DNA of 64,000 bases from Salinispora arenicola (GTDB lineage: Bacteria > Actinomycetota > Actinomycetes > Mycobacteriales > Micromonosporaceae). The translations under genes and the position numbers were made by a program. Below, piece by piece: positions 16,038 through 23,294 of this stretch (position 1 is the stretch's first letter; each line of letters starts with the position of its first letter). The stretch lies in NCBI RefSeq assembly GCF_006716065.1, contig NZ_VFOL01000001.1:2604001-2668000 (forward strand), written 5' to 3'. Below the pieces are notes generated by a model. That model did no database searches, had not been told where the DNA came from, and was given only the letters and a program-made list of their open reading frames with translations.

Positions 16038-17477
16038 ATGCACACGCCACCCGGGGCGCTTGCCCCCCTACCCGCGAGACGCCGGAAGCGACTGGCGCTG
16101 GCGCTGTTCACTACCCTCACCACCACCGCGCTGGCCGGACTCGCGGTCACCGCGAATGCCGCCGTACCCGCCCCTGCGCCCGGCTGGAGTCTGGTCTGGA
16201 GTGACGACTTCGACGGCGCGGCCGGTACTCTGCCCTCCTCGGCCAACTGGCTCATCGACGTCGGCACCAGCTACCCTGGCGGGCCGCCCAACTGGGGTAC
16301 CGGTGAGATCCAGACGTACACCGACAGCACCGCCAACATCAGTCACGACGGTGCCGGGAACCTGCGAATCACCCCACTGCGAGACTCGTCGGGCGGGTGG
16401 ACCTCGGCCCGGATCGAGACCGTGCGTACCGACTTCAAACCGCCGTCCGGTGGCGTCCTCGCGATCGAGGGACGGCTCCAGGTGCCGAACGTGACCGGTG
16501 CCCAGGCGGCCGGCTACTGGCCGGCGTTCTGGGCGCTCGGGTCACCGTACCGAGGCAACTACCAGAACTGGCCCAGCATCGGCGAGTTCGATGTGATGGA
16601 GAACGTCAACGGGATCAACTCCGTGTGGGGTGTGCTGCACTGCGGCTACGCGCCGGGCGGGCCGTGCGACGAGTTCAACGGCATCGGTGCCTCCCGGACC
16701 TGCCCGGGGGCCACCTGCCAGTCGGCGTTTCACACCTACCGGTTCGAGTGGGACGCCTCGGTCAGTCCACAGGTGCTGCGCTGGTACGTCGACGGCGAGC
16801 TCTACCACACGGTGACCGAGACTCGGGTCGGTGAGCCGGCCTGGTCGCAGATGACCGACCACGCCGGCTACTTCCTGCTGCTCAATGTGGCGATGGGAGG
16901 CGCGTTCCCGAACGGTGTCGCCGGGGGAACCACCCCAACCGCCGCGACGGTGCCGGGTCGACCAATGGTCGTTGACTACGTCGCCGTCTACAGCCGTGGT
17001 GGGGGCACCGCACCGCCGACCACCGCACCGCCGACCACCGCGCCACCGACCACCGCGCCGCCCGGCGGGGTGCGGGATGCCTACGGGAGAATCGAGGCCG
17101 AGTCGTTCAACGGTCAGAGTGGGGTCAGGGCGGAGGACTGCTCCGAGGGCGGACAGAACATCGGGTACCTGCGTGACGGTGACTGGGCCCGGTACGACAA
17201 CGTCGAGTTCGGAACAACGCCACCACGGGACTTCGTCGCTCGGGCCGCCTCCGGCGCCGGAGACGGGGTGAGCGGCTTGGTCGAGGTACGACTGGGAAGT
17301 CCGACCAGCCCGCCGATCGGTAGCTTCGCGATCGGTGACACCGGCGGCTGGCAGAGCTGGCGTTCGGTGCCCGGTAACGTCGCCGGACCCACCGGCCGCC
17401 ACACGGTCTACCTGACCTTCACCAGCGGCCAGCCGAACGACTTCGTCAACATCAACTGGTTCTCCTTCCGCCGCTGA
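16038..17477 (+). CDS. Secreted GH16 beta-glucanase with C-terminal CBM6-like domain
   Basis: ATG at 16038 follows AGAGAGG; a GTG at 15996 overlaps the operator and is rejected. The 479-residue precursor has an Arg-rich signal peptide (cut near TANA-AVPA, about residue 43) and a GH16 domain (about 48-320). The catalytic motif is GEFDVMEN, with nucleophile Glu183 and acid/base Glu188. A TAPPT-repeat linker (about 324-342) leads to a carbohydrate-binding module of CBM6 type (about 350-479, RIEAESF, DGDWARY, NINWFSF). It should cleave beta-1,3- or mixed beta-1,3/1,4-glucans outside the cell. The operator upstream suggests induction by released oligosaccharide. Confidence 0.93.
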   Translation: MHTPPGALAPLPARRRKRLALALFTTLTTTALAGLAVTANAAVPAPAPGWSLVWSDDFDGAAGTLPSSANWLIDVGTSYPGGPPNWGTGEIQTYTDSTANISHDGAGNLRITPLRDSSGGWTSARIETVRTDFKPPSGGVLAIEGRLQVPNVTGAQAAGYWPAFWALGSPYRGNYQNWPSIGEFDVMENVNGINSVWGVLHCGYAPGGPCDEFNGIGASRTCPGATCQSAFHTYRFEWDASVSPQVLRWYVDGELYHTVTETRVGEPAWSQMTDHAGYFLLLNVAMGGAFPNGVAGGTTPTAATVPGRPMVVDYVAVYSRGGGTAPPTTAPPTTAPPTTAPPGGVRDAYGRIEAESFNGQSGVRAEDCSEGGQNIGYLRDGDWARYDNVEFGTTPPRDFVARAASGAGDGVSGLVEVRLGSPTSPPIGSFAIGDTGGWQSWRSVPGNVAGPTGRHTVYLTFTSGQPNDFVNINWFSFRR

Positions 17478-17484
17478 GCAAAAC

Positions 17485-17520
17485 GCCCTCGTCGGCGCCG
17501 AGAACGGCGTCGGCGAGGGC
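17485..17520 (+). terminator. Terminator after the GH16 gene
   Basis: Arms 17485-17500 and 17505-17520 form a 16-bp stem with two G-U wobbles and an AGAA loop, followed by CCTTTCC. It begins eight bases after the stop codon. Confidence 0.8.
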
Positions 17521-17707
17521 CCTTTCCCGCGGTGCACCATCCGATCGGGCGGGCGGGACGCGGCAGGCCCGAAGCCCGGGGCGGCCCGCCCACACCAGAA
17601 CGGAAAGGGCCTTCCGACTCGTCGTCGGTGGCGCAACTTTCGCCGGGCGTCGATCCGGCGAGGGTGAGTTAAGCTCATCGAACCGAGCGAGGTTACTGGG
17701 AGGTAGC

Positions 17708-18463
17708 ATGTCGGAGCAGCGGGTCGCGATCGTGACCGGTGCGGCGCGGGGCATCGGGGCGGCCACCGCCCGGCGGTTGGCAGCCGATGGGCTGGCCGTC
17801 GCCGTGGTGGACATCGACGAGCCCGCGACCGGGGACACCGTCGCCGCCATCACCGCCGCCGGTGGGCGGGCGCTCGGCGTCGGCGCGGACGTGTCGGACC
17901 GGGCCCAGGTGGAGGCGGCCGTCGAGCGGGTCGCGACCGATCTCGGGGCGCCGACCGTGCTGGTGAACAATGCCGGCGTGCTGCGGGACAATCTGCTGTT
18001 CAAGATGTCGGACGCGGACTGGGACACGGTGCTGGGCGTGCACCTGCGGGGCGCGTTCCTGTTCAGTCAGGTCACGCAGCAGCATATGGTCGAGCAGCAA
18101 TGGGGTCGGATCGTCAACCTCTCCAGCACCTCCGCGCTGGGCAATCGTGGCCAGGCGAACTACTCCGCCGCCAAGGCCGGCCTGCAGGGATTCACGAAGA
18201 CCCTCGCGATCGAGTTGGGGCCGTTCGGGGTGACGGTCAACGCCGTTGCTCCGGGCTTCATCGTCACCGACATGACCGCGGCGACCGCCGCCCGGATGAA
18301 GGTTGACTTCGAGACGCTGCAGAAGCACGCCGAGGCCGAGATTCCGGTCCGTCGGGTGGGCCGCCCCGAGGACATCGCGCACACCATCTCGTTTCTGGCC
18401 AGCTCGGGCGCGTCGTTCGTCTCCGGGCAGGTCATCTACGTCGCCGGCGGGCCGAAGGACTGA
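17708..18463 (+). CDS. SDR-family oxidoreductase, FabG-like
   Basis: The 251-residue protein has the classical short-chain dehydrogenase layout: cofactor motif TGAARGIG, NNAG, catalytic Ser in SSTSALGN and the YSAAK motif. ATG at 17708 follows GGGAGGTAGC. The sequence resembles 3-oxoacyl-ACP reductases, but a lone gene without other fab genes makes a role on another 3-oxoacyl or hydroxy substrate equally possible. It acts in the cytoplasm with NAD(P)H. Its last 28 bases overlap the 3' end of the convergent membrane-protein gene. Confidence 0.9.
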   Translation: MSEQRVAIVTGAARGIGAATARRLAADGLAVAVVDIDEPATGDTVAAITAAGGRALGVGADVSDRAQVEAAVERVATDLGAPTVLVNNAGVLRDNLLFKMSDADWDTVLGVHLRGAFLFSQVTQQHMVEQQWGRIVNLSSTSALGNRGQANYSAAKAGLQGFTKTLAIELGPFGVTVNAVAPGFIVTDMTAATAARMKVDFETLQKHAEAEIPVRRVGRPEDIAHTISFLASSGASFVSGQVIYVAGGPKD

Positions 18464-18915
18464 TCCGGCACGACCTCGGCCGGCCGGGCCGGAGCCAGGT
18501 CGGAGTCGCGGCGGGTGCGCCAGAGCCAGAGCAGGCCGAGCACCGGCAGCACCAGCGGGACGTAGCCGTACCCGCTGCCGAAGCCGGACCAGACCGTTTC
18601 GTCCGGGAACAGCGCCGGCCGGGCCAGGCTGAACACACCGACGCCCAGCACGCCCGCCAACTCGACCGTGCAGCAGGCGAGCGCGACCTGACGGCCGGTG
18701 CGGCCGGCCCGACCCAGCCCGACAGCCGCCACGATGTAGACCGCAGCGGCGAACGCGGAGAGCAGGTACGCCGTCGGCGCCGCATCGAACCTTGTGGCGA
18801 TCTGTAGGCCGGCCCTGCTCGTGGCGGCGACAGCGAACAGCAGATAGACCGCGATCAGCAGGCGGCCCGGACCAGTGTTGGTCCGGGTCCGCTCGGTGGG
18901 GTGCGGGTCAGCCAC
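18436..18915 (-). CDS. Small four-helix membrane protein
   Basis: I do not recognise a named family for this 159-residue protein. Four hydrophobic helices are visible at about residues 18-38, 48-68, 76-98 and 112-135, with short charged ends, so it is an integral membrane protein. It overlaps the next upstream minus-strand gene by eight bases and the SDR gene tail by 28 bases. The pair with the following gene looks like a two-gene operon of small membrane proteins. Codon usage is like that of its neighbours, so it is a genuine gene. Confidence 0.75.
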   Translation of the reverse strand: MADPHPTERTRTNTGPGRLLIAVYLLFAVAATSRAGLQIATRFDAAPTAYLLSAFAAAVYIVAAVGLGRAGRTGRQVALACCTVELAGVLGVGVFSLARPALFPDETVWSGFGSGYGYVPLVLPVLGLLWLWRTRRDSDLAPARPAEVVPDQSFGPPAT

Positions 18916-19324
18916 CGAGCACCGTCCAGGTCTGCTGGAGTCGGACCACTACCACTGGGGTGACCAGGCAGATCGTGCAGACGATGGCCGACCCCCACCG
19001 GGTTGGCTCCATCCGGGCCAGCACCCAGGCCAGTGGGGGCAGGCAGACCAGTGTGGCCAGGTAGCCGAAGAATGCCCCCGGCTCACCTGGTCGCTGCCCG
19101 CCACCGAGGGCGATCAGGGCGACCACGGCGAGAACGAGCAGGGTCGCCTCCAGCACTGCCAGGCCGGCGAACTGCGGCCGGTCCGGGGCGCGGTGCCGCA
19201 GCGTCGCCACAAGAGCCCACCCCGCGACGAGAAGTGACAGCACGATCGGGACGGTGGCGAGGATCCCGCCGATCGGGACGGCGGTGGCGGCAGCGCTGGT
19301 CGCGCTCGCTTCGGTCACCGGCAC
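18908..19324 (-). CDS. Small four-helix membrane protein, operon partner
   Basis: The 138-residue protein has four predicted membrane helices (about residues 15-40, 52-72, 82-104 and 112-130) and no motif I recognise. Its 3' end overlaps the start of the second small membrane protein by eight bases, so the two are translated from one message. They may form a hetero-oligomer; no substrate or role can be deduced. Confidence 0.72.
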   Translation of the reverse strand: MPVTEASATSAAATAVPIGGILATVPIVLSLLVAGWALVATLRHRAPDRPQFAGLAVLEATLLVLAVVALIALGGGQRPGEPGAFFGYLATLVCLPPLAWVLARMEPTRWGSAIVCTICLVTPVVVVRLQQTWTVLGG

Positions 19325-19534
19325 ACTCTACTGATCCGGGTGGTACGAACGCCGGCGGTGGTCCGTCCGCCCCGTGCAGACGGGAGTCACGGCGACCTGG
19401 GCCGCCTGCTCCGAGGCCGGGCCGCGGGGCTTGCCGGCGGGTCGAGGGGTGACGCGGGTGGCCGGGGGGCGGCCCGATAGCGTTACCCGGGACAACGCGG
19501 TCGGCAGCGGCGCGACAACAGGTTGGGGGTCCTC

Positions 19535-20458
19535 GTGGTGCGGTTCGGCTTGTTCGGAACCGGGCATTGGGCGGGCGAGACGCACGGAGCGGGCCTTGCC
19601 GCCCATCCCCGCGCCCAGTTGGTCGGTGTCTGGGGGCGGGATTCGGCCAAGGCCGCGGCGCTCGCCCAGCGGTACGGCGTGCCGGCGTTCGACGACGCCG
19701 ACGCGCTGATCGAGGCATGCGACGCGGTGGCGATCGCCCTTCCCCCGGATGTGCAGGCCGGCATCGCGACCCGGGCCGCCGAGGCGGGACGGCACCTGCT
19801 GCTCGACAAGCCGCTCGCGCTGACCCTCACCGATGCCGACCGGCTGGTCGCCACGGTCCGTGCCTCCGGCGTGGCCTCGTTGGTCTTCTTCACCCAGCGG
19901 TACCACCGGAACGTCACCACCTTCCTCGCCGCCACCGCCGCGGACGGTGGCTGGCTGCACGCCGAGGCGACCCTGTTCACCTCGATCTTCCAGCCCGGCA
20001 GTCCGTACGTCGGGTCTGCCTGGCGACGCCAACACGGTGGGCTCTGGGACACCGGCCCGCACGCACTGTCGCTGATCCTGCCGGTGCTGGGCCGGGTCAC
20101 CCGAGTGGCCGCGATGGATGGGCCGCGTGGCCTGGTGCACCTGCTACTCAGCCATGACAGCGGCGCCACCAGCAGGATCTCGCTCACTCTGGACGCACCC
20201 AGCGCGGCGGTCAGCCACGGCATCGCCTTCTACGGCGAGAGTGGCATCGAGACCGTCCCGAACGGCGACGACACCTTGGCCGGGGCGTTCGGAACCGCGG
20301 TCGACCAACTGCTGGCGGAGATCGAGTCGGGAACCCGGGATCACCGTCTCGACGTCCGGTTCGGCCGTGAGGTGGTGGCCATCCTGGCGGCGGCCGAAGT
20401 GGCCCGCACCGAGTCCCGCACCGTCGAGGTGTCACCGGTACCAACCGGCACGTCCTGA
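19535..20458 (+). CDS. Gfo/Idh/MocA-family oxidoreductase
   Basis: Tandem GTG codons at 19535 and 19538 follow TTGGGGG; a TTG at 19523 is weaker. The 307-residue protein has an N-terminal Rossmann motif FGLFGTGHWA and the family signature LLDKPLALTL (EKP-like motif with the conserved Lys). It is short for the family because the C-terminal beta-sheet domain is compact. Such enzymes oxidise or reduce sugars and related polyols with NAD(P). The substrate is unknown, and no sugar-pathway genes adjoin it apart from the GH16 gene 2 kb away. Confidence 0.85.
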   Translation: MVRFGLFGTGHWAGETHGAGLAAHPRAQLVGVWGRDSAKAAALAQRYGVPAFDDADALIEACDAVAIALPPDVQAGIATRAAEAGRHLLLDKPLALTLTDADRLVATVRASGVASLVFFTQRYHRNVTTFLAATAADGGWLHAEATLFTSIFQPGSPYVGSAWRRQHGGLWDTGPHALSLILPVLGRVTRVAAMDGPRGLVHLLLSHDSGATSRISLTLDAPSAAVSHGIAFYGESGIETVPNGDDTLAGAFGTAVDQLLAEIESGTRDHRLDVRFGREVVAILAAAEVARTESRTVEVSPVPTGTS

Positions 20459-20476
20459 TCCGTGTCGGGTGCGGCG

Positions 20477-20514
20477 AAAACATGTGGAGCTGGGCGGTAC
20501 GGGTGAGCTACCGT
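20477..20514 (+). promoter_or_regulatory. Putative WhiB7-like promoter for the erm leader
   Basis: A -10 element TACCGT (20509-20514) lies six bases before the leader-ORF ATG. Eighteen bases upstream is a weak -35 (TGGAGC), and an AAAA block (20477-20480) lies four bases before that. An AT-rich block just upstream of a poor -35 is the described layout of WhiB7-activated antibiotic-response promoters. The match is suggestive only. Confidence 0.35.
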
Positions 20515-20520
20515 CCGGCC

Positions 20521-20634
20521 ATGTTCGTGTGCACCATGATTGAGTGGGTCGCCTCGCCGGCTGCCCACGGGCCAGTGCTGATGGCCCGCCCGCGCGTTCG
20601 GCGTCCGGCCCTGGCCGGCGCGCCCCGCGCCTGA
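20521..20634 (+). CDS. Short leader ORF upstream of erm (37 codons)
   Basis: An open frame runs from ATG 20521 to TGA 20634 and encodes 37 residues with an Arg/Pro-rich end (MARPRVRRPALAGAPRA). It has no Shine-Dalgarno site, but a -10 hexamer six bases upstream fits leaderless translation. Its last codons form one arm (GGCGCGC, 20617-20623) of a hairpin whose partner (GCGCGCC, 20648-20654) lies just after the stop. Short translated leaders that sense ribosome-targeting drugs are the classical control of erm genes. The peptide matches no leader I know, so the call is an inference from position. Confidence 0.4.
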   Translation: MFVCTMIEWVASPAAHGPVLMARPRVRRPALAGAPRA

Positions 20635-20665
20635 CCCACCGCGCACCGCGCGCCAGCGCCGAGGG

Positions 20666-20744
20666 CTGTCCGAGTCCCGATCCACCCGGACAGGCCCCGA
20701 TCGCGGCTGCCTGTCCCGTGCGTCGCCGAACAGCGACAGACAGG
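20666..20744 (+). promoter_or_regulatory. Alternative-hairpin attenuator before erm
   Basis: Four short segments can pair in competing ways. A is CTGTCCG (20666-20672), B is CGGACAGGC (20687-20695), C is GCCTGTCC (20709-20716) and D is GACAGG (20739-20744). A:B is a 7-bp stem and B:C an 8-bp stem. C:D is 6 bp, enclosing a further 5-bp stem GTCGC/GCGAC (20722-20726/20733-20737). D overlaps the AGGA ribosome-binding site of erm at 20742-20745. C:D would hide that site and B:C would free it, which is the logic of erm translational attenuation. Confidence 0.55.
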
Positions 20745-20751
20745 ACGACCC

Positions 20752-21558
20752 GTGGTGCCCCGCCATACCCGAGCAACCGAACGCGACCGGTCCCGTCGCG
20801 TACTCTCCCAGAACTTCCTCGTTGACCCGGCCGCGGTGGATCGGTTGATCCGGGCGGCTCGTCCCGACCCGAACCGCCTCCTGCTGGAGGTGGGCGCCGG
20901 GCGTGGTCAGCTGACCCGCCTGCTCGCCGCCCGTAGCCGCCGGCTCATCGCCTACGAGGTGGACCCGGTCGCCGGTGCCGAACTGGCCCGAACCTGTGCT
21001 GACCTACCCACCGTGACCTGTCGGCGGGCCGACTTTCTGACTGCTCCGCCGCCCCGGGTGCCGTACGACGTGATCGGCAACATTCCGTGGTCGCTGACCT
21101 CCGCCGTGGTCAGGTGGTGCATGGCCGCGTCCGGCCTGCGCGCGGCCACCCTGCTGACCCAACTCGAGTACGCCCGCAAACGCAGCGGCGCCTACGGGAG
21201 GTGGACGCGGTTGACCGTGCTGAACTGGCCGGAGTTCAGCTGGCGGTTGGCCGGAAGGGTGCCCAGGACGGCATTCCGCCCAGTGCCCCGAGTGGACGCG
21301 GGCATCCTGCGCATCGAACGCCGCCGGGAGCCGTTGCTGCCGGTTGCGGCGCTGCCCGCGTACCGTCGGATGGTCGAACTGGGCTTCGACGGCGCCGGCG
21401 GCTCACTCGCGGCGTCGCTGGGCCGACGCTATCCGCGGGCACGGCTGACCGCGGCCCTGCGCGCGACCCGTCTCGATCCGGCCACCCCGGTCGGTCACGT
21501 CTGGCCGGAGCAGTGGCTGGTGCTGTTCCGCCTGCTGCGGCCGTGGGGCCGGGCCTGA
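20752..21558 (+). CDS. erm: Erm-type 23S rRNA adenine N6-methyltransferase
   Basis: The 268-residue protein (GTG 20752; GTG 20755 is equally possible) is a KsgA/Erm-fold SAM-dependent methyltransferase. The N-terminus RVLSQNFLVDPAAVDRLI, the SAM motif LEVGAGRGQLT and the catalytic motif GNIPWSLTS fit the Erm class of actinobacteria better than KsgA. Erm enzymes methylate A2058 of 23S rRNA and give resistance to macrolides, lincosamides and streptogramin B. The leader upstream shows a short ORF and competing hairpins. No antibiotic biosynthesis genes are in the window; an erythromycin-esterase-like gene lies 400 bp downstream. Confidence 0.9.
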   Translation: MVPRHTRATERDRSRRVLSQNFLVDPAAVDRLIRAARPDPNRLLLEVGAGRGQLTRLLAARSRRLIAYEVDPVAGAELARTCADLPTVTCRRADFLTAPPPRVPYDVIGNIPWSLTSAVVRWCMAASGLRAATLLTQLEYARKRSGAYGRWTRLTVLNWPEFSWRLAGRVPRTAFRPVPRVDAGILRIERRREPLLPVAALPAYRRMVELGFDGAGGSLAASLGRRYPRARLTAALRATRLDPATPVGHVWPEQWLVLFRLLRPWGRA

Positions 21559-21698
21559 TAACACCGCCGACACCGCACCCGGCGGGACAGACGACCACGG
21601 TACGGTCACCGTGCTCGGCAAGGTCATCGGCAGCCGGCCCACCAGCTGTGCCGGCAGACAGTCCCGACCCCGTCCCGACGTGTGTGCGGCTGAGCCGG

Positions 21699-21890
21699 CT
21701 AGGCGAGTGGGTTCAGCGCCTCGGACAACTCTTCCGGGGAGTCGAAGGTCTCCCCCGGGAGCAGCCTCAGCATCTGCAACATCTCCGTGCTCACCCCGTT
21801 CTCCTGGCCCCACCGGACCAGGTCCTCGCGGGAGACGGGGTAGTCGAGCGCGGCGATGTACTCCTGCAATTGCACGCCGGAGACGGTCAT
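21699..21890 (-). CDS. DUF2795-family small protein
   Basis: The 63-residue acidic protein reads LQEYIAALDYPVSREDLVRWGQENGV and ends with a PEELSEALN helix, which matches the DUF2795 family of small helical proteins. The function is unknown. It lies on the minus strand between erm and the erythromycin-esterase-like gene and may have its own promoter in the 70 bp to the divergent gene. Confidence 0.8.
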   Translation of the reverse strand: MTVSGVQLQEYIAALDYPVSREDLVRWGQENGVSTEMLQMLRLLPGETFDSPEELSEALNPLA

Positions 21891-21961
21891 GCGCCCGGTT
21901 ACCCGCTCCGCGCGCCATCACACCGGGTTTGCCCACCCGGCGCGCGGGGTAGCCGCCCGAC

Positions 21962-23218
21962 ATGCTGGTTCAGCGGCTCGGCGCCCCGAGCGACTTCGAC
22001 CCGCTACTGGAGCGCGCCCGGGACGCCCGGATCGTCATGCTCGGAGAGGCGACCCACGGTAGCCACGACTACTACCGGCTGCGTGGGCAGCTCACCCAGC
22101 GCCTGATCGCCGAAGAGGGCTTCTCGTTCGTCGCGGTGGAGGGGGACTGGCCGGACTGTGACCGGGTGCACCGCTCGGTCACGGCAGCCCCCGGCGCAGC
22201 CGTCGAACCACAGGCCGCCCTCGAACGGTTCGAACGGTGGCCCACCTGGATGTGGGCGAATGCGGAGGTAGCGCGCTTCTGTCGCTGGCTGCGGGCGTTC
22301 AACGGGGAGCGGCCCGAGCCGGAGCGGGTCGGCTTCCACGGGTTGGACGTCTACAGCCTGTGGGAGTCGATGCAGGCCATCTTCGACTATCTGGGAGAAG
22401 AGGCTCCGGGTTCACTGGACGCCGCGCAGAACGCCTACCAGTGCTTCGAGCCGTACGGCCGGCGGGTCGAGGAGTACGGTGCGGCAGGCCGATTCGTCTC
22501 CGCGCGCTGTGAGGACGAGGTGGTGTGGTTGCTGGCGCGGATTCGAGAACACGCGGCGGCGGACGGTGCGGACGCCTTCTCGGCCTGGCAGAACGCGGAA
22601 GTCGTCGCCGGCGCCGAGCGGTACTACCGGGCGATGGTCGCGGGTGGACCGGAGTCGTGGAACGTCCGGGATCACCACATGGCCGACACGCTGGACCGAT
22701 TGCTGGAGCGCTACGGCCCGGGGGCGCGCGGGGTGGTGTGGGCACACAACACCCACATCGGTGACGCGCGGGCGACCGACATGGCCGCCGACGGCATGGT
22801 GAACCTCGGCCAACTGGCCCGGGATCGGCACGGCCGGGAGGACGTCGTCCTGGTCGGGTTCGGCAGCCATCGGGGTACGGTGGTCGCCGCGCCGCGCTGG
22901 GGCTCACCGGCCGAGACGATGATCGTGCCCCCGGCCCGGGAGGGGTCGGTGGAGCGGCGGCTGCACGAACTGCTGCCGGAGCGGGCTGTGCTGGTATTCG
23001 GCGGTGCCGACCAGCCGGGCTGGGTTACCGAGCCGCTGGACCACCGGGCGATCGGGGTGGTGTATGACCCCTCGTTCGAGTCCATGGGTAACTACCAGCC
23101 GACGCGGCTGGGGGAGCGGTACGACGGGTTCGTCTGGTGCGACGAGGCGACAGCCCTGCACCCACTTGCGGCTCGCGGCACCCGCGGTGAGTTGGAGACG
23201 TACCCGGCGGGCGTGTAG
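21962..23218 (+). CDS. Erythromycin-esterase-superfamily protein
   Basis: The 418-residue protein shows the Ere superfamily hallmarks: GEATHGSHDYYRLR near the N-terminus, EGDWPDCDRV, FHGLDVYSLW and AHNTHIGDA, which carry the conserved Glu/His residues. Characterised EreA/EreB enzymes hydrolyse the macrolactone ring, but many family members are of unknown function or linked to cell-surface metabolism. The position next to erm makes a drug-inactivation role plausible, but this branch is often found without resistance context. A strong bidirectional hairpin separates it from the convergent MMPL gene. Confidence 0.85.
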   Translation: MLVQRLGAPSDFDPLLERARDARIVMLGEATHGSHDYYRLRGQLTQRLIAEEGFSFVAVEGDWPDCDRVHRSVTAAPGAAVEPQAALERFERWPTWMWANAEVARFCRWLRAFNGERPEPERVGFHGLDVYSLWESMQAIFDYLGEEAPGSLDAAQNAYQCFEPYGRRVEEYGAAGRFVSARCEDEVVWLLARIREHAAADGADAFSAWQNAEVVAGAERYYRAMVAGGPESWNVRDHHMADTLDRLLERYGPGARGVVWAHNTHIGDARATDMAADGMVNLGQLARDRHGREDVVLVGFGSHRGTVVAAPRWGSPAETMIVPPAREGSVERRLHELLPERAVLVFGGADQPGWVTEPLDHRAIGVVYDPSFESMGNYQPTRLGERYDGFVWCDEATALHPLAARGTRGELETYPAGV

Positions 23219-23240
23219 CGAACGACGTGCGACCACGCAC

Positions 23241-23283
23241 AGGGCCCCTTGTGCCACGCGCCACGGGCGGCACAAGGGGCCCT
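23241..23283. terminator. Bidirectional terminator between convergent genes
   Basis: Arms 23241-23255 and 23269-23283 are a perfect 15-bp stem (AGGGCCCCTTGTGCC and its complement) with a 13-base loop. It lies between two stop codons and can serve both strands. Confidence 0.85.
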
Positions 23284-23294
23284 CCTTGAGGTCG

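Noticed and set aside
20544..20825. 93-codon ORF overlapping the erm leader and start
   Set aside because: It runs through the hairpins into erm in another frame and has random-like Arg/Pro/Ala composition; the 37-codon leader ORF fits better.
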